Shown one piece after another: positions 28,478 through 37,023 of a DNA stretch of 60,194 nt. This DNA comes from Pseudoalteromonas sp. NBT06-2 (GTDB lineage: Bacteria; Pseudomonadota; Gammaproteobacteria; Enterobacterales; Alteromonadaceae). The first letter of the stretch is position 1; each line of letters opens with the position of its first letter. Location: assembly GCF_002276045.1 (NCBI RefSeq), contig NZ_NQMR01000038.1:1-60194 (forward strand). The letters run 5' to 3'. The translations under genes were made by a program, and so were the position numbers. The notes below the pieces were generated by a model. The model made no database searches, was not told the DNA's origin, and worked only from the letters and a program-made list of their open reading frames with translations.

Positions 28478-29241
28478 AGGCTTACAATCGCTTCTTTGTT
28501 AAATAACGCATCAGGTAACTGGCTACTGCGATAGTTATCAAATAACATCCAAGTATAGCTGCCGGCAATTAATGGATCTGAGAGCAGCATTTTGTGTACT
28601 TTTAGTTCACCATTAAACTCTTTAAAAGCTTTATATTGCGCCGTTTTAAGTAATTTACCTGAACGGGCATAATATTCACTTTTAATCGGTTTAAAAGGGG
28701 CTTGGTTCTGCAACCAGAATATGACCTTTTGATAACTCATATTATTTTCTTTAGCACTCAGAATGAGTTTTATTTGCTCAGGATTATCTTGAGGCATTAT
28801 TTCGCCCGAATAATCTCGACTGAAATTACTGCCTGTTACATCGGCATTACTGGTTTCACCTAATAGTCTTTGCGCGGGTGAAATTCTAATAACCTTGCGT
28901 GTGCCTGGAATATATAGCCACATATCACTGTGTTTTTTTAATAATATGCGACCTTGTTGTCTGGCCGGAGACTGAAACTTTACTAAAGAGTTATCCTGCT
29001 TCACATCAACTGATAGTTGGTTAGTACGGCTATCTCTGTTTTCTTTATAGCTTACATTGGTTATATCAAAGCTAAAGCCTGCGGTGTTTAGGCCTCTGTA
29101 TGAGTCAATAATACTCACGAGCTGTGTTGCATTTTTAGGTGTAATCTCTGATATTTTATCGTTAATTTGTTCACTGTTAACAATAAAAGTATTTATGAAT
29201 AACATAAATAAAAGGGTATATTTGAGTAACTGTTTTTTCAT
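28474..29241 (-). CDS. LolA-like outer-membrane lipoprotein-sorting protein
   Basis: A 255-residue periplasmic protein with a signal peptide (1-23). The body matches the LolA-like family of outer membrane lipoprotein-sorting proteins (COG2834 type): a half-barrel fold with MWLYIPGTRKVIRISP-like strands and a DITGSNFSRDY-like loop. Such proteins carry a hydrophobic ligand from an ABC or RND exporter across the periplasm. It sits between the ABC permease and the outer-membrane barrel, with overlap to the barrel gene. I infer that it ferries the lipid-like product of this operon; carriage of lipoproteins is the alternative. Confidence 0.75.
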   Translation of the reverse strand: MKKQLLKYTLLFMLFINTFIVNSEQINDKISEITPKNATQLVSIIDSYRGLNTAGFSFDITNVSYKENRDSRTNQLSVDVKQDNSLVKFQSPARQQGRILLKKHSDMWLYIPGTRKVIRISPAQRLLGETSNADVTGSNFSRDYSGEIMPQDNPEQIKLILSAKENNMSYQKVIFWLQNQAPFKPIKSEYYARSGKLLKTAQYKAFKEFNGELKVHKMLLSDPLIAGSYTWMLFDNYRSSQLPDALFNKEAIVSL

Positions 29242-29252
29242 TATTATTCCTT

Positions 29253-30482
29253 TTAAGCAGCACGCATGGCTTGGTTTATTTGCAAGCGAGATGCTTTAAA
29301 TGCAGGATATATACTGGCAAGAATAGCCACTAAAGTACCCGCTATTGCTGTTTTCCATAATATTGGCCAAGAAACAAAGATACGGATTGGATAACTTTGG
29401 CTGCTGCCAGGTGGTGTTGGCATAATAAATTGTGCCGTGGTTATGCCATTGGCGAGTAAAATAGCCAATAAAATACCTAAAACACTACCGATTAATCCGA
29501 GGTAACACGCTTCGGTAATAAACAGCATCATAACTTCGTATCTAGTTGCACCTAACGCACGAATAGAGCCGATTTCTGGTGTACGCTCCATAACTGCCAT
29601 CATCATGGTATTAGCAATACTTAATGCGGCAATAAATAAAACAATTACTTGAATAAAACCAAAAACACCATCAAACAACTTTATGACTTCATGATAATAA
29701 TCAGCAAGTTCAAACCATGTTTTTGTTTCAACAATGAGCCCATTTTGCTTAAATAATTGCGTTAATTGTTCAAGCACTATTTGTGTTTGCTCGGTATCTG
29801 AAAGTAAAACAACTAAACGACTGACACCTTGGGTGAACTGTAAATCTTGCGCATGAGTTAAGTTGATGCGAATAAGGCGATTATCAACATCTCTTATTCC
29901 TGTATTAATAGCACCTATCACTTTAATATCTACAGCATTTACTGCGCCATCAGTGGTTGAACCGAGTAAAGTAAGGTAATCACCCACCTTGGTATTAAGT
30001 GCATTAAATAAGCCTTGGCCCAATAAAGCACCATCAATATCTTGGCTAAATAAGTCTTCACCTTGGGTGATGGTAATGGCAGAGCTTAATAAAGATTCTT
30101 TATCCGGATTTATACCATTGCCTACAACTGCGATTGATTGATTTGAATTGGTTAATAAACCAGAAAAATTGAGTCTTGGCGTAATAAGTTCAACACCTGA
30201 TTGAGATTCAACTAACTCGGTTATTTTTTTAACGTCTTGCTGGGTTAATAAGTATTTTTCAGGTTCAATATGACCATATTGATTAAAACCTTGTTTATAT
30301 ATTTGAATATGTCCCAGTTGTGAGCGGATCATATTCTCTCGCATGCCGTCGTACATAGAGGCAACAAAGCCACCAAACAGCACTAAACTTATCACTGCTA
30401 CTTGAATTGATAGTAAAGTAATAATGCTTCTGCGGCGATTGCGTAATACATTGAGTAATGCAATTTTATACCTAAACCCCAT
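29253..30482 (-). CDS. ABC transporter permease, FtsX/MacB/LolE type
   Basis: A 409-residue permease with the classic layout. An N-terminal cytoplasmic start and first transmembrane helix (about 18-40) are followed by a large periplasmic MacB-PCD domain (about 45-270). Three C-terminal helices (about 280-305, 325-355, 370-395) carry the FtsX motif with a PEIGSIRALGA coupling segment. Such permeases do not import; they use ATP to move or extract substrates on the periplasmic face. The partner ATPase is encoded one gene upstream and a TPR lipoprotein lies between them. Start and stop overlap neighbours closely, so expression is coupled. Confidence 0.88.
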   Translation of the reverse strand: MGFRYKIALLNVLRNRRRSIITLLSIQVAVISLVLFGGFVASMYDGMRENMIRSQLGHIQIYKQGFNQYGHIEPEKYLLTQQDVKKITELVESQSGVELITPRLNFSGLLTNSNQSIAVVGNGINPDKESLLSSAITITQGEDLFSQDIDGALLGQGLFNALNTKVGDYLTLLGSTTDGAVNAVDIKVIGAINTGIRDVDNRLIRINLTHAQDLQFTQGVSRLVVLLSDTEQTQIVLEQLTQLFKQNGLIVETKTWFELADYYHEVIKLFDGVFGFIQVIVLFIAALSIANTMMMAVMERTPEIGSIRALGATRYEVMMLFITEACYLGLIGSVLGILLAILLANGITTAQFIMPTPPGSSQSYPIRIFVSWPILWKTAIAGTLVAILASIYPAFKASRLQINQAMRAA

Positions 30483-31237
30483 TATTCAGCTTCCTCTAAA
30501 CGCGCGATTGCTTTGGTTTGCCAAGCGGGAGATGCCGTATTTTTTAGCGATTGCCAAATTGCTTTTGCTTGCTGTGGTTGCTCATTTTTAGCTAATGCCA
30601 TTGCTAAGTAATAATTTACAAAGGCTAAAAAGTCACTATTTGTCTCAGATTTACTCTGTTGCTTAATAAGTGATAAATCAGTTATTGCAAACTTAGCGCG
30701 ATTTAAAAAGCGAGGCATATTAGCATAACTGACACCCCGTAATAATCTGACACCTAAGTTATTGGGCGCTTGCTTTATCGCTCGGTCCATTAGTCGCATG
30801 CCTTTGCGCGATACAAAATTCATTTTCCCAAGGTTATGTTGAAGAAAAACAGCTTGATAACTCAAAGCACTGCCGTAGGCTGCCATGATCTCAACGTCAT
30901 TTGGCATGTCGCTTGATAATGCATCAAGGTTATTACTGATCGCTTCTAACTTTGATAGTGATTGATTTTTGTCGTTCGAAAACAGCGCTAATTCAATTAA
31001 TGATTTTTGTCGTCGCTGTTCATCTGATAACTGAGCTTGTGCTGATAATTGTGTCAGTAATTTTTTTTGTTCATTTACACTACTGCCAATAAAAGTCGGT
31101 GATATATATTGCACATCGGTGTTGCTAGTTTTCACTAGGTTTATAATAGGTTGCTCGATTATTTCATTCACAGAATTAGATTCCGAGCAGCCAGTTATTA
31201 AGAGGCTTAACAATAGAGTGTGTGGTATTAGTTTCAT
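30482..31237 (-). CDS. TPR-like lipoprotein
   Basis: A 251-residue protein with a lipoprotein signal peptide: hydrophobic LLLSLL and a lipobox LITGC, so Cys17 is the lipidated residue. The mature part is all-helical with TPR/Sel1-like repeats (around 80-240), including a GSALSYQAVFLQ-type helix. It is encoded between the ABC ATPase and permease, overlapping both by one to four bases. It probably sits at the membrane next to the exporter as an accessory subunit. No catalytic motif is seen. Confidence 0.65.
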   Translation of the reverse strand: MKLIPHTLLLSLLITGCSESNSVNEIIEQPIINLVKTSNTDVQYISPTFIGSSVNEQKKLLTQLSAQAQLSDEQRRQKSLIELALFSNDKNQSLSKLEAISNNLDALSSDMPNDVEIMAAYGSALSYQAVFLQHNLGKMNFVSRKGMRLMDRAIKQAPNNLGVRLLRGVSYANMPRFLNRAKFAITDLSLIKQQSKSETNSDFLAFVNYYLAMALAKNEQPQQAKAIWQSLKNTASPAWQTKAIARLEEAE

Positions 31238-31917
31238 GCTGCAGCCTTTTGTTTGTCGTTACTAATGGCACCATCTTTTAATTCAATAATGCGAGACGCT
31301 TGCGAAAGAACAAAATCATGATGTGTTGCAAAAATAAAGGTGATCCCCTGCTTATTAAGTTGTTTCATTAGTTCCATAATGGAAGCGGCTGTATTTGAAT
31401 CTAAATTAGCTGTGGGCTCATCGGCTAATATAATATCAGGCTCAGTTACTAAGGCACGGGCAATCGCAACGCGTTGCATTTGACCACCAGATAGTTGGTT
31501 AGGTTTGTGGTGCATAAACTCTGCTAAACCAACCCGAGTTAATGCTGCAATAGCTTTATTTTTTGTATTTTTAACCCCTTGTAACGACAAAGGGTATTGC
31601 ACATTTTCAAGTGCGGTTAATACAGGCAATAAATTGAATGATTGAAATATAAATCCAATATGTTGCTTTCTGATCTGTGATTTTTTAGCATCAGATAGTT
31701 TATTTAAGCTTTTATTTGCAATGAGAACGTCACCAGAGTTTGCTTCATCCATTGCACCAATAATGTTTAACAGCGTACTTTTACCACTACCGCTTGCGCC
31801 TTTTAATACTAAGAACTCACCTTTACTAATGGTTAAATTAATATCTTTTAAGGCATGCACTTTGTTTTTTCCGAGCATAAAATGTCGGTTAATATTTTTA
31901 AGCGCTACAACTACCAT
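31234..31917 (-). CDS. ABC transporter ATP-binding protein, LolD/MacB type
   Basis: A 227-residue nucleotide-binding subunit. Walker A GASGSGKST is at 40-48, the Q-loop FQSFNLLP near 91-98, signature LSGGQ at 142-146 and Walker B IILADE at 162-167, followed by PTANLD and the switch His in FATHH. The LolD/MacB/FtsE subfamily fits the FtsX-type permease two genes downstream. Together they form the inner-membrane energy module of the export system. It overlaps the TPR gene on either side by a few bases. Confidence 0.92.
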   Translation of the reverse strand: MVVVALKNINRHFMLGKNKVHALKDINLTISKGEFLVLKGASGSGKSTLLNIIGAMDEANSGDVLIANKSLNKLSDAKKSQIRKQHIGFIFQSFNLLPVLTALENVQYPLSLQGVKNTKNKAIAALTRVGLAEFMHHKPNQLSGGQMQRVAIARALVTEPDIILADEPTANLDSNTAASIMELMKQLNKQGITFIFATHHDFVLSQASRIIELKDGAISNDKQKAAA

Positions 31918-32645
31918 AATTCACCTCTATTTTGCTCAGAGAACTGTATTTCAAGATTTTGATATTGGGTTAAATCTAATGGTGCTTTAGTTTTTACAGC
32001 TTGATACAAGTTCAGGTAATTTTGTACTTGTTGTGCTGATGAAGTATCAGCTTTGAAAAAGTATGCTTGTGCCATTGCGATATAAAATTGCCCTTTTACT
32101 TGCTCAGGGATCTCTTTGGGTGCGCGTTTTAATAATGTATTGAACCAAGCTTCATCATTAAATACCAAATCAAAATTTGGGTTTATTTTTCCAATATTGG
32201 CAAAAGTAGCTAAACGAATTAATCTTATAGTCAGATCGTTTGGTGCTAAATCTACCGCTTTACTGATGTTGCCTAATACTTTATTTAAAGTATAAAGTTT
32301 GTAAAAACCCATAGTGAAATCAAGTGATGCCCCCGATACTTTTGCTGAGTTGGCGTTATACCATGCCATCACTAAAGCATCATTTGGCGCAATATTATGT
32401 GCTTGAGCTAAATAGTTATCGGCTAAGTCAATGTCATTATGCATTGAATAGGTTGAGCCTAATTCCACCAGTAATGAAATATCTTCAGCATTATTAACTA
32501 ATTCTTGTTTTAATGACTTGATGCTAGCGAATTGCTGCTCATTATAAGCTTGGCGTTTAAAGTCTATTGGCCAAGATCCCATTACCCAAGAGATAATGTT
32601 ACCAATAACTAAACTTGTGATTATAAAGCTGAAGATTTTTTTCAT
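31911..32645 (-). CDS. Membrane-anchored TPR-like protein
   Basis: A 244-residue protein with an N-terminal hydrophobic segment (about 4-23) that is either an uncleaved signal anchor or a signal peptide. Helical TPR-like repeats cover about residues 35-220, including LVELGSTYSMHND and FYIAMAQAYFFK. It resembles the lipoprotein encoded at 30482-31237 in style and may be a paralogous accessory protein of the ABC exporter. The stop overlaps the ABC ATPase gene by 7 bases. No enzymatic motif is seen. Confidence 0.55.
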   Translation of the reverse strand: MKKIFSFIITSLVIGNIISWVMGSWPIDFKRQAYNEQQFASIKSLKQELVNNAEDISLLVELGSTYSMHNDIDLADNYLAQAHNIAPNDALVMAWYNANSAKVSGASLDFTMGFYKLYTLNKVLGNISKAVDLAPNDLTIRLIRLATFANIGKINPNFDLVFNDEAWFNTLLKRAPKEIPEQVKGQFYIAMAQAYFFKADTSSAQQVQNYLNLYQAVKTKAPLDLTQYQNLEIQFSEQNRGELW

Positions 32646-32663
32646 TTTAAACTCCTATTCTTG

Positions 32664-32912
32664 TTATACGAAATTATCTGATGCTTCTAACAGCTGAGCA
32701 TCCATATCACGTAATGTTGTAAATTCATCAAAAATAAGCGCTTCTGGATCACTGACATCGGTATATACCTGCTCACAGATTAAAATAACTTCAACAACAT
32801 TTAATGAATCAATGCCTAATTCACCTAAAGGTGTATCTGCATCAATTTGTTCTTTATTTAGCATTTGGGCTACTTCAGTTTGTAATGAAGTTAATTGTGA
32901 TTTATCTGACAT
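32664..32912 (-). CDS. Acyl carrier protein
   Basis: An 82-residue, acidic, helical acyl or peptidyl carrier protein. The phosphopantetheine attachment site is Ser36 in the motif LGIDSLNVVEV. It carries the growing acyl or aminoacyl chain as a thioester. The AMP ligase encoded 9 kb upstream in the same operon is the natural loading enzyme. The ketosynthase-like, dehydrogenase and halogenase-like proteins could then act on the carrier-bound chain. It is a dedicated ACP, distinct in context from the fatty-acid AcpP, which normally neighbours fabF and fabG. Confidence 0.92.
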   Translation of the reverse strand: MSDKSQLTSLQTEVAQMLNKEQIDADTPLGELGIDSLNVVEVILICEQVYTDVSDPEALIFDEFTTLRDMDAQLLEASDNFV

Positions 32913-32939
32913 ATTTACTCTCTATTATGTTGTTTTAAA

Positions 32940-34172
32940 TTAATCTACGGACCAATTAGCATGCCTTGCTAAGTGATCTAAGGTTAAGGATAAGCAGCAA
33001 AACTCTTCTACTTGAGTTGGATTTTTATTATGTTTTTTAAGTAATTTGGCTGAAATAGGGGGCACAATATGAAACAGTTTATTGGTCACTGGGTCAAAGC
33101 CATGGTGCATTAACCTTTGCATTGCATCAAAAATATTAACGATGCTTTCATCGTTAAAGCTAAAAAATTGGCTGTGCGGTTGTGTCGTTTTAGTTGGGTT
33201 ACTTTGCTCAATTAACAGCTGTTTTAGCTTATTGCTATCGCAATAGTTAAACTGAATGTCTTTGTTATAAGTTTGGGCAATTAACCTTTGTTGTGCCCAT
33301 TTATTGGGTAATTCAAAAGTGAGATACATCCAAACTTCAAAATTGGGAGTTGATTCAAAAGCACCAGATGCGATCTCAAGTTTATATTGCTTAAATAAGT
33401 ATTTTTTAAGCTTTGTTAATGGGCTGTTTTGTGTGTTTAAACGTCGTCTGAATATATTGTGATTGAAACTATTTTTTGATTTGTTTTGTACTAATTCAAG
33501 CTGGGGTTTGTGATCGCATATTAATTGATGATCGTGACTTATTTGTACTAATAATAGAAATTCAATTTGCCACAAGGCCGAAACTGGTTGAGTCATTAAT
33601 TGGCTTAACTGGGGTAATTGATTAAAGATATTAAAAAAACTCAATTCATTATTGGTGATATTGCCAACTTTATGTTCTGGAGTCTCGCTTTGAGCTGCAT
33701 TTAATTTTTGAGATAAAGTTAATTGTTTTTGTGAAATCAGTTCTGGATTTGATTCATGTTGCCATATTGCACTTTGGCCATTGTTAAGCGCAAAAACATC
33801 TTTAAATAAGGTATTGGGTGAGCAGATATTACGCCAATGTAATAATTGACTCACAGCGAAAGGGTCAACCTTTGCTTGATGACTAAAGTCGGATAATGTT
33901 TTGCTAATACTCAGTGTGGTTGCATCATTTTTATAAAATAATTGATGGCTCGAAAAAGCAGATAAACATAAAAAGACCTGTTGGTTTTTTTCTAAAGGTA
34001 AAACAATTACATAGTCGCCTGCTAAATATAAATTGAGTGCTAGCTGCCATTTTAAGTAAGCAGATTGAATTAATTCAAAATCAGATACATTCTCAGGCAG
34101 TTTTAATTGAGAAGTCACATTATTACGATTTGTGATTTGGCCATTAAAGCTAAATTCATTTAGATTAATCAT
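32940..34172 (-). CDS. Asparagine-synthase-like protein, lacking the glutaminase Cys
   Basis: The first 160 residues follow the second half of the class II glutamine amidotransferase domain of asparagine synthases: a YLKW helix, LYLAGDYVIVL, a LFYK segment matching the usual RPLYY strand, and a final LFKDVFALNNGQ block. The protein starts inside that domain, so the N-terminal catalytic Cys2 is absent and no glutaminase activity is expected. The remaining 250 residues do not show the ATP-pyrophosphatase SGG(L/V)DS motif that I can see. I infer a degenerate relative, perhaps structural or amide-forming with a different donor. It starts 4 bases inside the hydrolase gene and precedes the ACP by 27 bases. 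Confidence in the fold is moderate, in the function low. Confidence 0.5.
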   Translation of the reverse strand: MINLNEFSFNGQITNRNNVTSQLKLPENVSDFELIQSAYLKWQLALNLYLAGDYVIVLPLEKNQQVFLCLSAFSSHQLFYKNDATTLSISKTLSDFSHQAKVDPFAVSQLLHWRNICSPNTLFKDVFALNNGQSAIWQHESNPELISQKQLTLSQKLNAAQSETPEHKVGNITNNELSFFNIFNQLPQLSQLMTQPVSALWQIEFLLLVQISHDHQLICDHKPQLELVQNKSKNSFNHNIFRRRLNTQNSPLTKLKKYLFKQYKLEIASGAFESTPNFEVWMYLTFELPNKWAQQRLIAQTYNKDIQFNYCDSNKLKQLLIEQSNPTKTTQPHSQFFSFNDESIVNIFDAMQRLMHHGFDPVTNKLFHIVPPISAKLLKKHNKNPTQVEEFCCLSLTLDHLARHANWSVD

Positions 34173-35110
34173 GCTAATGCTCCATCTGTATTTGAAACTA
34201 AATTACTTGATTGTTCGAATATGCTATTTAACCAATCAGGTAAGATATTTGCAGATGCTGTGACAACTTGAATATGATTTACTTTTTTAAGCTCAACCAT
34301 TTTTTTATTTAATGTTGGGCGTAGATGCCAGTGAAAAATTGTTTCGAGTAGGTTTGGGTGAACAACTTCATCGTTTTGCCCACACAGTAATAATACGGGT
34401 ACTGAGATTTTATTAAAAGCACGAGGATAATTATTAATATCGCAAGAGAGCATTAGGTTATAACTATAATGTAATACTCTGCCTTCAAGTCTTGCCATAC
34501 GTTCGTTTGCCGGAAAACTTAAAATAGGTTTGTGTCGCATTAAAGGCACACATTTAGCTATGATAAAGGGTACTGTTTTTAAGCTCGGTGCATAAGTCAG
34601 TGCATGTTCAGGAGGTGCTACAGTCGGTTTAGCCGTTCTAAAATAACTCACTTGATATTGCCATTTTGCCGAGGCGTGTTTATATCTTACGGTTTCTAGA
34701 GGGCCATTGATTGCAGGTGCAATAAAGCTCACCCCATCAATATCATTACAGCCATATTTATCTATATATCTTAAGCAAATAACAGCGCCTGCTGAATGAC
34801 CTGCTAATACAATTGGTTGCTCATTTATTTGTTGGTAATGTGCAATAAAGTCGGCTAAGTCATCTTCTAGCTGGCCTATATAGTCAACAGTGCCTGAACG
34901 CCCTTCAGATGCGCCATGCCCACGCCAATTAATGAGGCAAGCAGAGTAATGTTGTTGATTTAATACCTTTGCAATATTGGCATAACGACGACTGTTATAA
35001 GTACTGCCATGTAAAAATACGATAGTTGCCTTAGCGTCTGCTATTAGGAATTTATCATAAGCGAGTAGGGCACCATCACGTGCTAAATAAGTCATTTTAT
35101 CCATTAGCAT
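34169..35110 (-). CDS. Alpha/beta hydrolase, lysophospholipase-like
   Basis: A 313-residue serine hydrolase of the alpha/beta fold. HG at 34-35 gives the oxyanion hole. The nucleophile elbow GHSAG is at 104-108 (Ser106). A late Asp in the LLCGQNDEVV segment and a His near the end (VNHIQV) complete the triad. The WRGHGASEGR block resembles monoacylglycerol lipases. In this operon it could release the product from the ACP as a thioesterase or trim an ester. It has no signal peptide, so it acts in the cytoplasm. It overlaps the halogenase-like gene upstream by 7 bases and the next gene by 4. Confidence 0.8.
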   Translation of the reverse strand: MLMDKMTYLARDGALLAYDKFLIADAKATIVFLHGSTYNSRRYANIAKVLNQQHYSACLINWRGHGASEGRSGTVDYIGQLEDDLADFIAHYQQINEQPIVLAGHSAGAVICLRYIDKYGCNDIDGVSFIAPAINGPLETVRYKHASAKWQYQVSYFRTAKPTVAPPEHALTYAPSLKTVPFIIAKCVPLMRHKPILSFPANERMARLEGRVLHYSYNLMLSCDINNYPRAFNKISVPVLLLCGQNDEVVHPNLLETIFHWHLRPTLNKKMVELKKVNHIQVVTASANILPDWLNSIFEQSSNLVSNTDGALA

Positions 35111-37023
35111 GTCTCAAGTGATAATATTGGGTTAGACATGATATTTTCATCAGTTTTTCGGCAAAACTGTAAAAAATACGGCACCATAAATGGCATGGCG
35201 ATATATTCTTGTTCACTGTTGAAAATGTTGTTTGCTTGTAGTTTTAGCTTTTTCATATCAGCTTCACTTAAAGTACAATCAACAACTTGTACCATTACCA
35301 TACCTGTTGAAAATGATTGTTCACTAATTTCAACCAATACGGTATGTTCCGTGAGGAGTTGTAATTCTTCAGTGAGCTTTTGATTTATCAATGCGAACAA
35401 CTCAGGTAAATTTTCTTGAGAAAAAGTATCCATTGATAATATTTTGGGTAAATTTAAACATTCTTGTACAAGTCTACGACTGGCAAATTTTGGCAAGTTT
35501 AATCGGCTTTCAGTTACTTTAAGATATATATCAACCCATAACTTAGTATGTAAGTCGATGCGCCAACCATCTTTACCCGCTTGGCCCATATTAAATACAA
35601 AATATTTATATAGCTCAGCACCTGATTCAAAAAAACCTTCATGGTTACGGTCAAAGTAACGACCTTGTTCCTTGAGGATTTTTGCGGTAGCTAAAGTTTG
35701 TTTATTGAGCACTTTTTCTAACGCTAAGTAACCACGACGAATGTAATCTTTCTTTTGCCAATATTCTAAATCAATGAAGTTACCTGCCATATAATCCCAA
35801 GCAGCTTCTAAAAAATATATTGCGGTGTTATAAGCAATAATAGGTGAACATAATTGAGCACAATCTAAAATTGGATTGCTATTATTTACATAGGTATATA
35901 AACCTTGATAAAATTCATGGGCTTGTTGGTTTAGTATGGGCACTTTTTTCATTAATGATTGATTTGCATGCTCAACTGAACTAAAAGCAAAGTCATCACA
36001 AATTGTTTTGCTGATCGCATCATTTGTCAGTGCAATCATATCACCACCACCACTAAATAAAGGATCTAAAAACATGGCTGCAAAACCCGTTGTGGCCCAG
36101 CGTTGTTCGCTGATATATTTTTTACCGCGATAAGCTAACTGGCCCCAAGCTTCAAAATCTTCTAAATTTGCATTTTCAAGTAACTGCCATAATCCTTTGT
36201 GTTGTTTTAAAAACGCAACAAATTGGGCTTGCTTTAAAGGTGGGTTAGCCATTACATTTTTATCGCAGTCAATGCCTATACTAGTAAAGCCACCACTGAG
36301 TGGGATCACCCAAATCCAATAACCTGGCCCGGTGAAGTGTATGGTAGATAAAAATCGACCATTGACCATTTTTTGCCATTTTTTACTACCTAAAGAGTCA
36401 ATTTCAGTTACATTGCTAAAACGCGCCCAAGCAGCACTGTTTTTTGGCACGTCATTTCGATGGTGTAATTTTTGCTGTTTTGCTAATAAACTGGCCCTGC
36501 CACTGGCATCAATTAACCATTTTGTTTTTACTTTATGGCTTTGTCCTTGATAATTAAAATTAACTGTATGATCACCTTTTTCATCTACTGCCAGTTTTGT
36601 TACTTTTGCGCCTAATAATAAGTTGATACCTTGTACTCGATTCATTTCGACTAAGTCTTTTTCAAAACGCGCTCGGTCTAATTGAAATGCAGGATGCGGT
36701 GGTATGCTAGTGGTGCCATGTTCACTCATTTTATCTAAATCTAAATCATGATTTTGGGAATCAAAGAAAAAGCGAAGTCCATTTTTAGGTAAATGATTTC
36801 GGTAAAGATAATTCACTAAACCTAATCGATGTATAAAGTAATGACCCGCTATTTCAACTGTCGCTTCACCTACTTTAGCTTTAAACTGAGTACTTGCTTC
36901 AAGTTGTAAAATGTTTAAATCTGGATTTTCTAGCTTTAGCTGTCTTGCTAAAGTGAGTCCGGCCCAACCAGCGCCAATGATTAAAACATCATAATTTTGA
37001 TTTAGTGTTGTTAAGTGATTCAT
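35104..37023 (-). CDS. Flavin-dependent halogenase-like oxidoreductase
   Basis: A 639-residue FAD enzyme of the tryptophan-halogenase/geranylgeranyl-reductase superfamily. The FAD-binding GAGWAG is at 17-22 and DASGR at 172-176. The WxWxIP signature of flavin-dependent halogenases is intact at 236-241. A Lys at position 80 (LPKNG) sits where the hypohalite-channelling Lys lies in halogenases such as PrnA, by position and not by alignment. An LDPLFSGGG block near 330 matches the second FAD motif. The C-terminal 250 residues are longer than in minimal halogenases. It may chlorinate or brominate an ACP-bound substrate, or be an oxygenase of the same family. It lies between the ketosynthase-like and hydrolase genes with 4- and 7-base overlaps. 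Confidence 0.78.
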   Translation of the reverse strand: MNHLTTLNQNYDVLIIGAGWAGLTLARQLKLENPDLNILQLEASTQFKAKVGEATVEIAGHYFIHRLGLVNYLYRNHLPKNGLRFFFDSQNHDLDLDKMSEHGTTSIPPHPAFQLDRARFEKDLVEMNRVQGINLLLGAKVTKLAVDEKGDHTVNFNYQGQSHKVKTKWLIDASGRASLLAKQQKLHHRNDVPKNSAAWARFSNVTEIDSLGSKKWQKMVNGRFLSTIHFTGPGYWIWVIPLSGGFTSIGIDCDKNVMANPPLKQAQFVAFLKQHKGLWQLLENANLEDFEAWGQLAYRGKKYISEQRWATTGFAAMFLDPLFSGGGDMIALTNDAISKTICDDFAFSSVEHANQSLMKKVPILNQQAHEFYQGLYTYVNNSNPILDCAQLCSPIIAYNTAIYFLEAAWDYMAGNFIDLEYWQKKDYIRRGYLALEKVLNKQTLATAKILKEQGRYFDRNHEGFFESGAELYKYFVFNMGQAGKDGWRIDLHTKLWVDIYLKVTESRLNLPKFASRRLVQECLNLPKILSMDTFSQENLPELFALINQKLTEELQLLTEHTVLVEISEQSFSTGMVMVQVVDCTLSEADMKKLKLQANNIFNSEQEYIAMPFMVPYFLQFCRKTDENIMSNPILSLETC

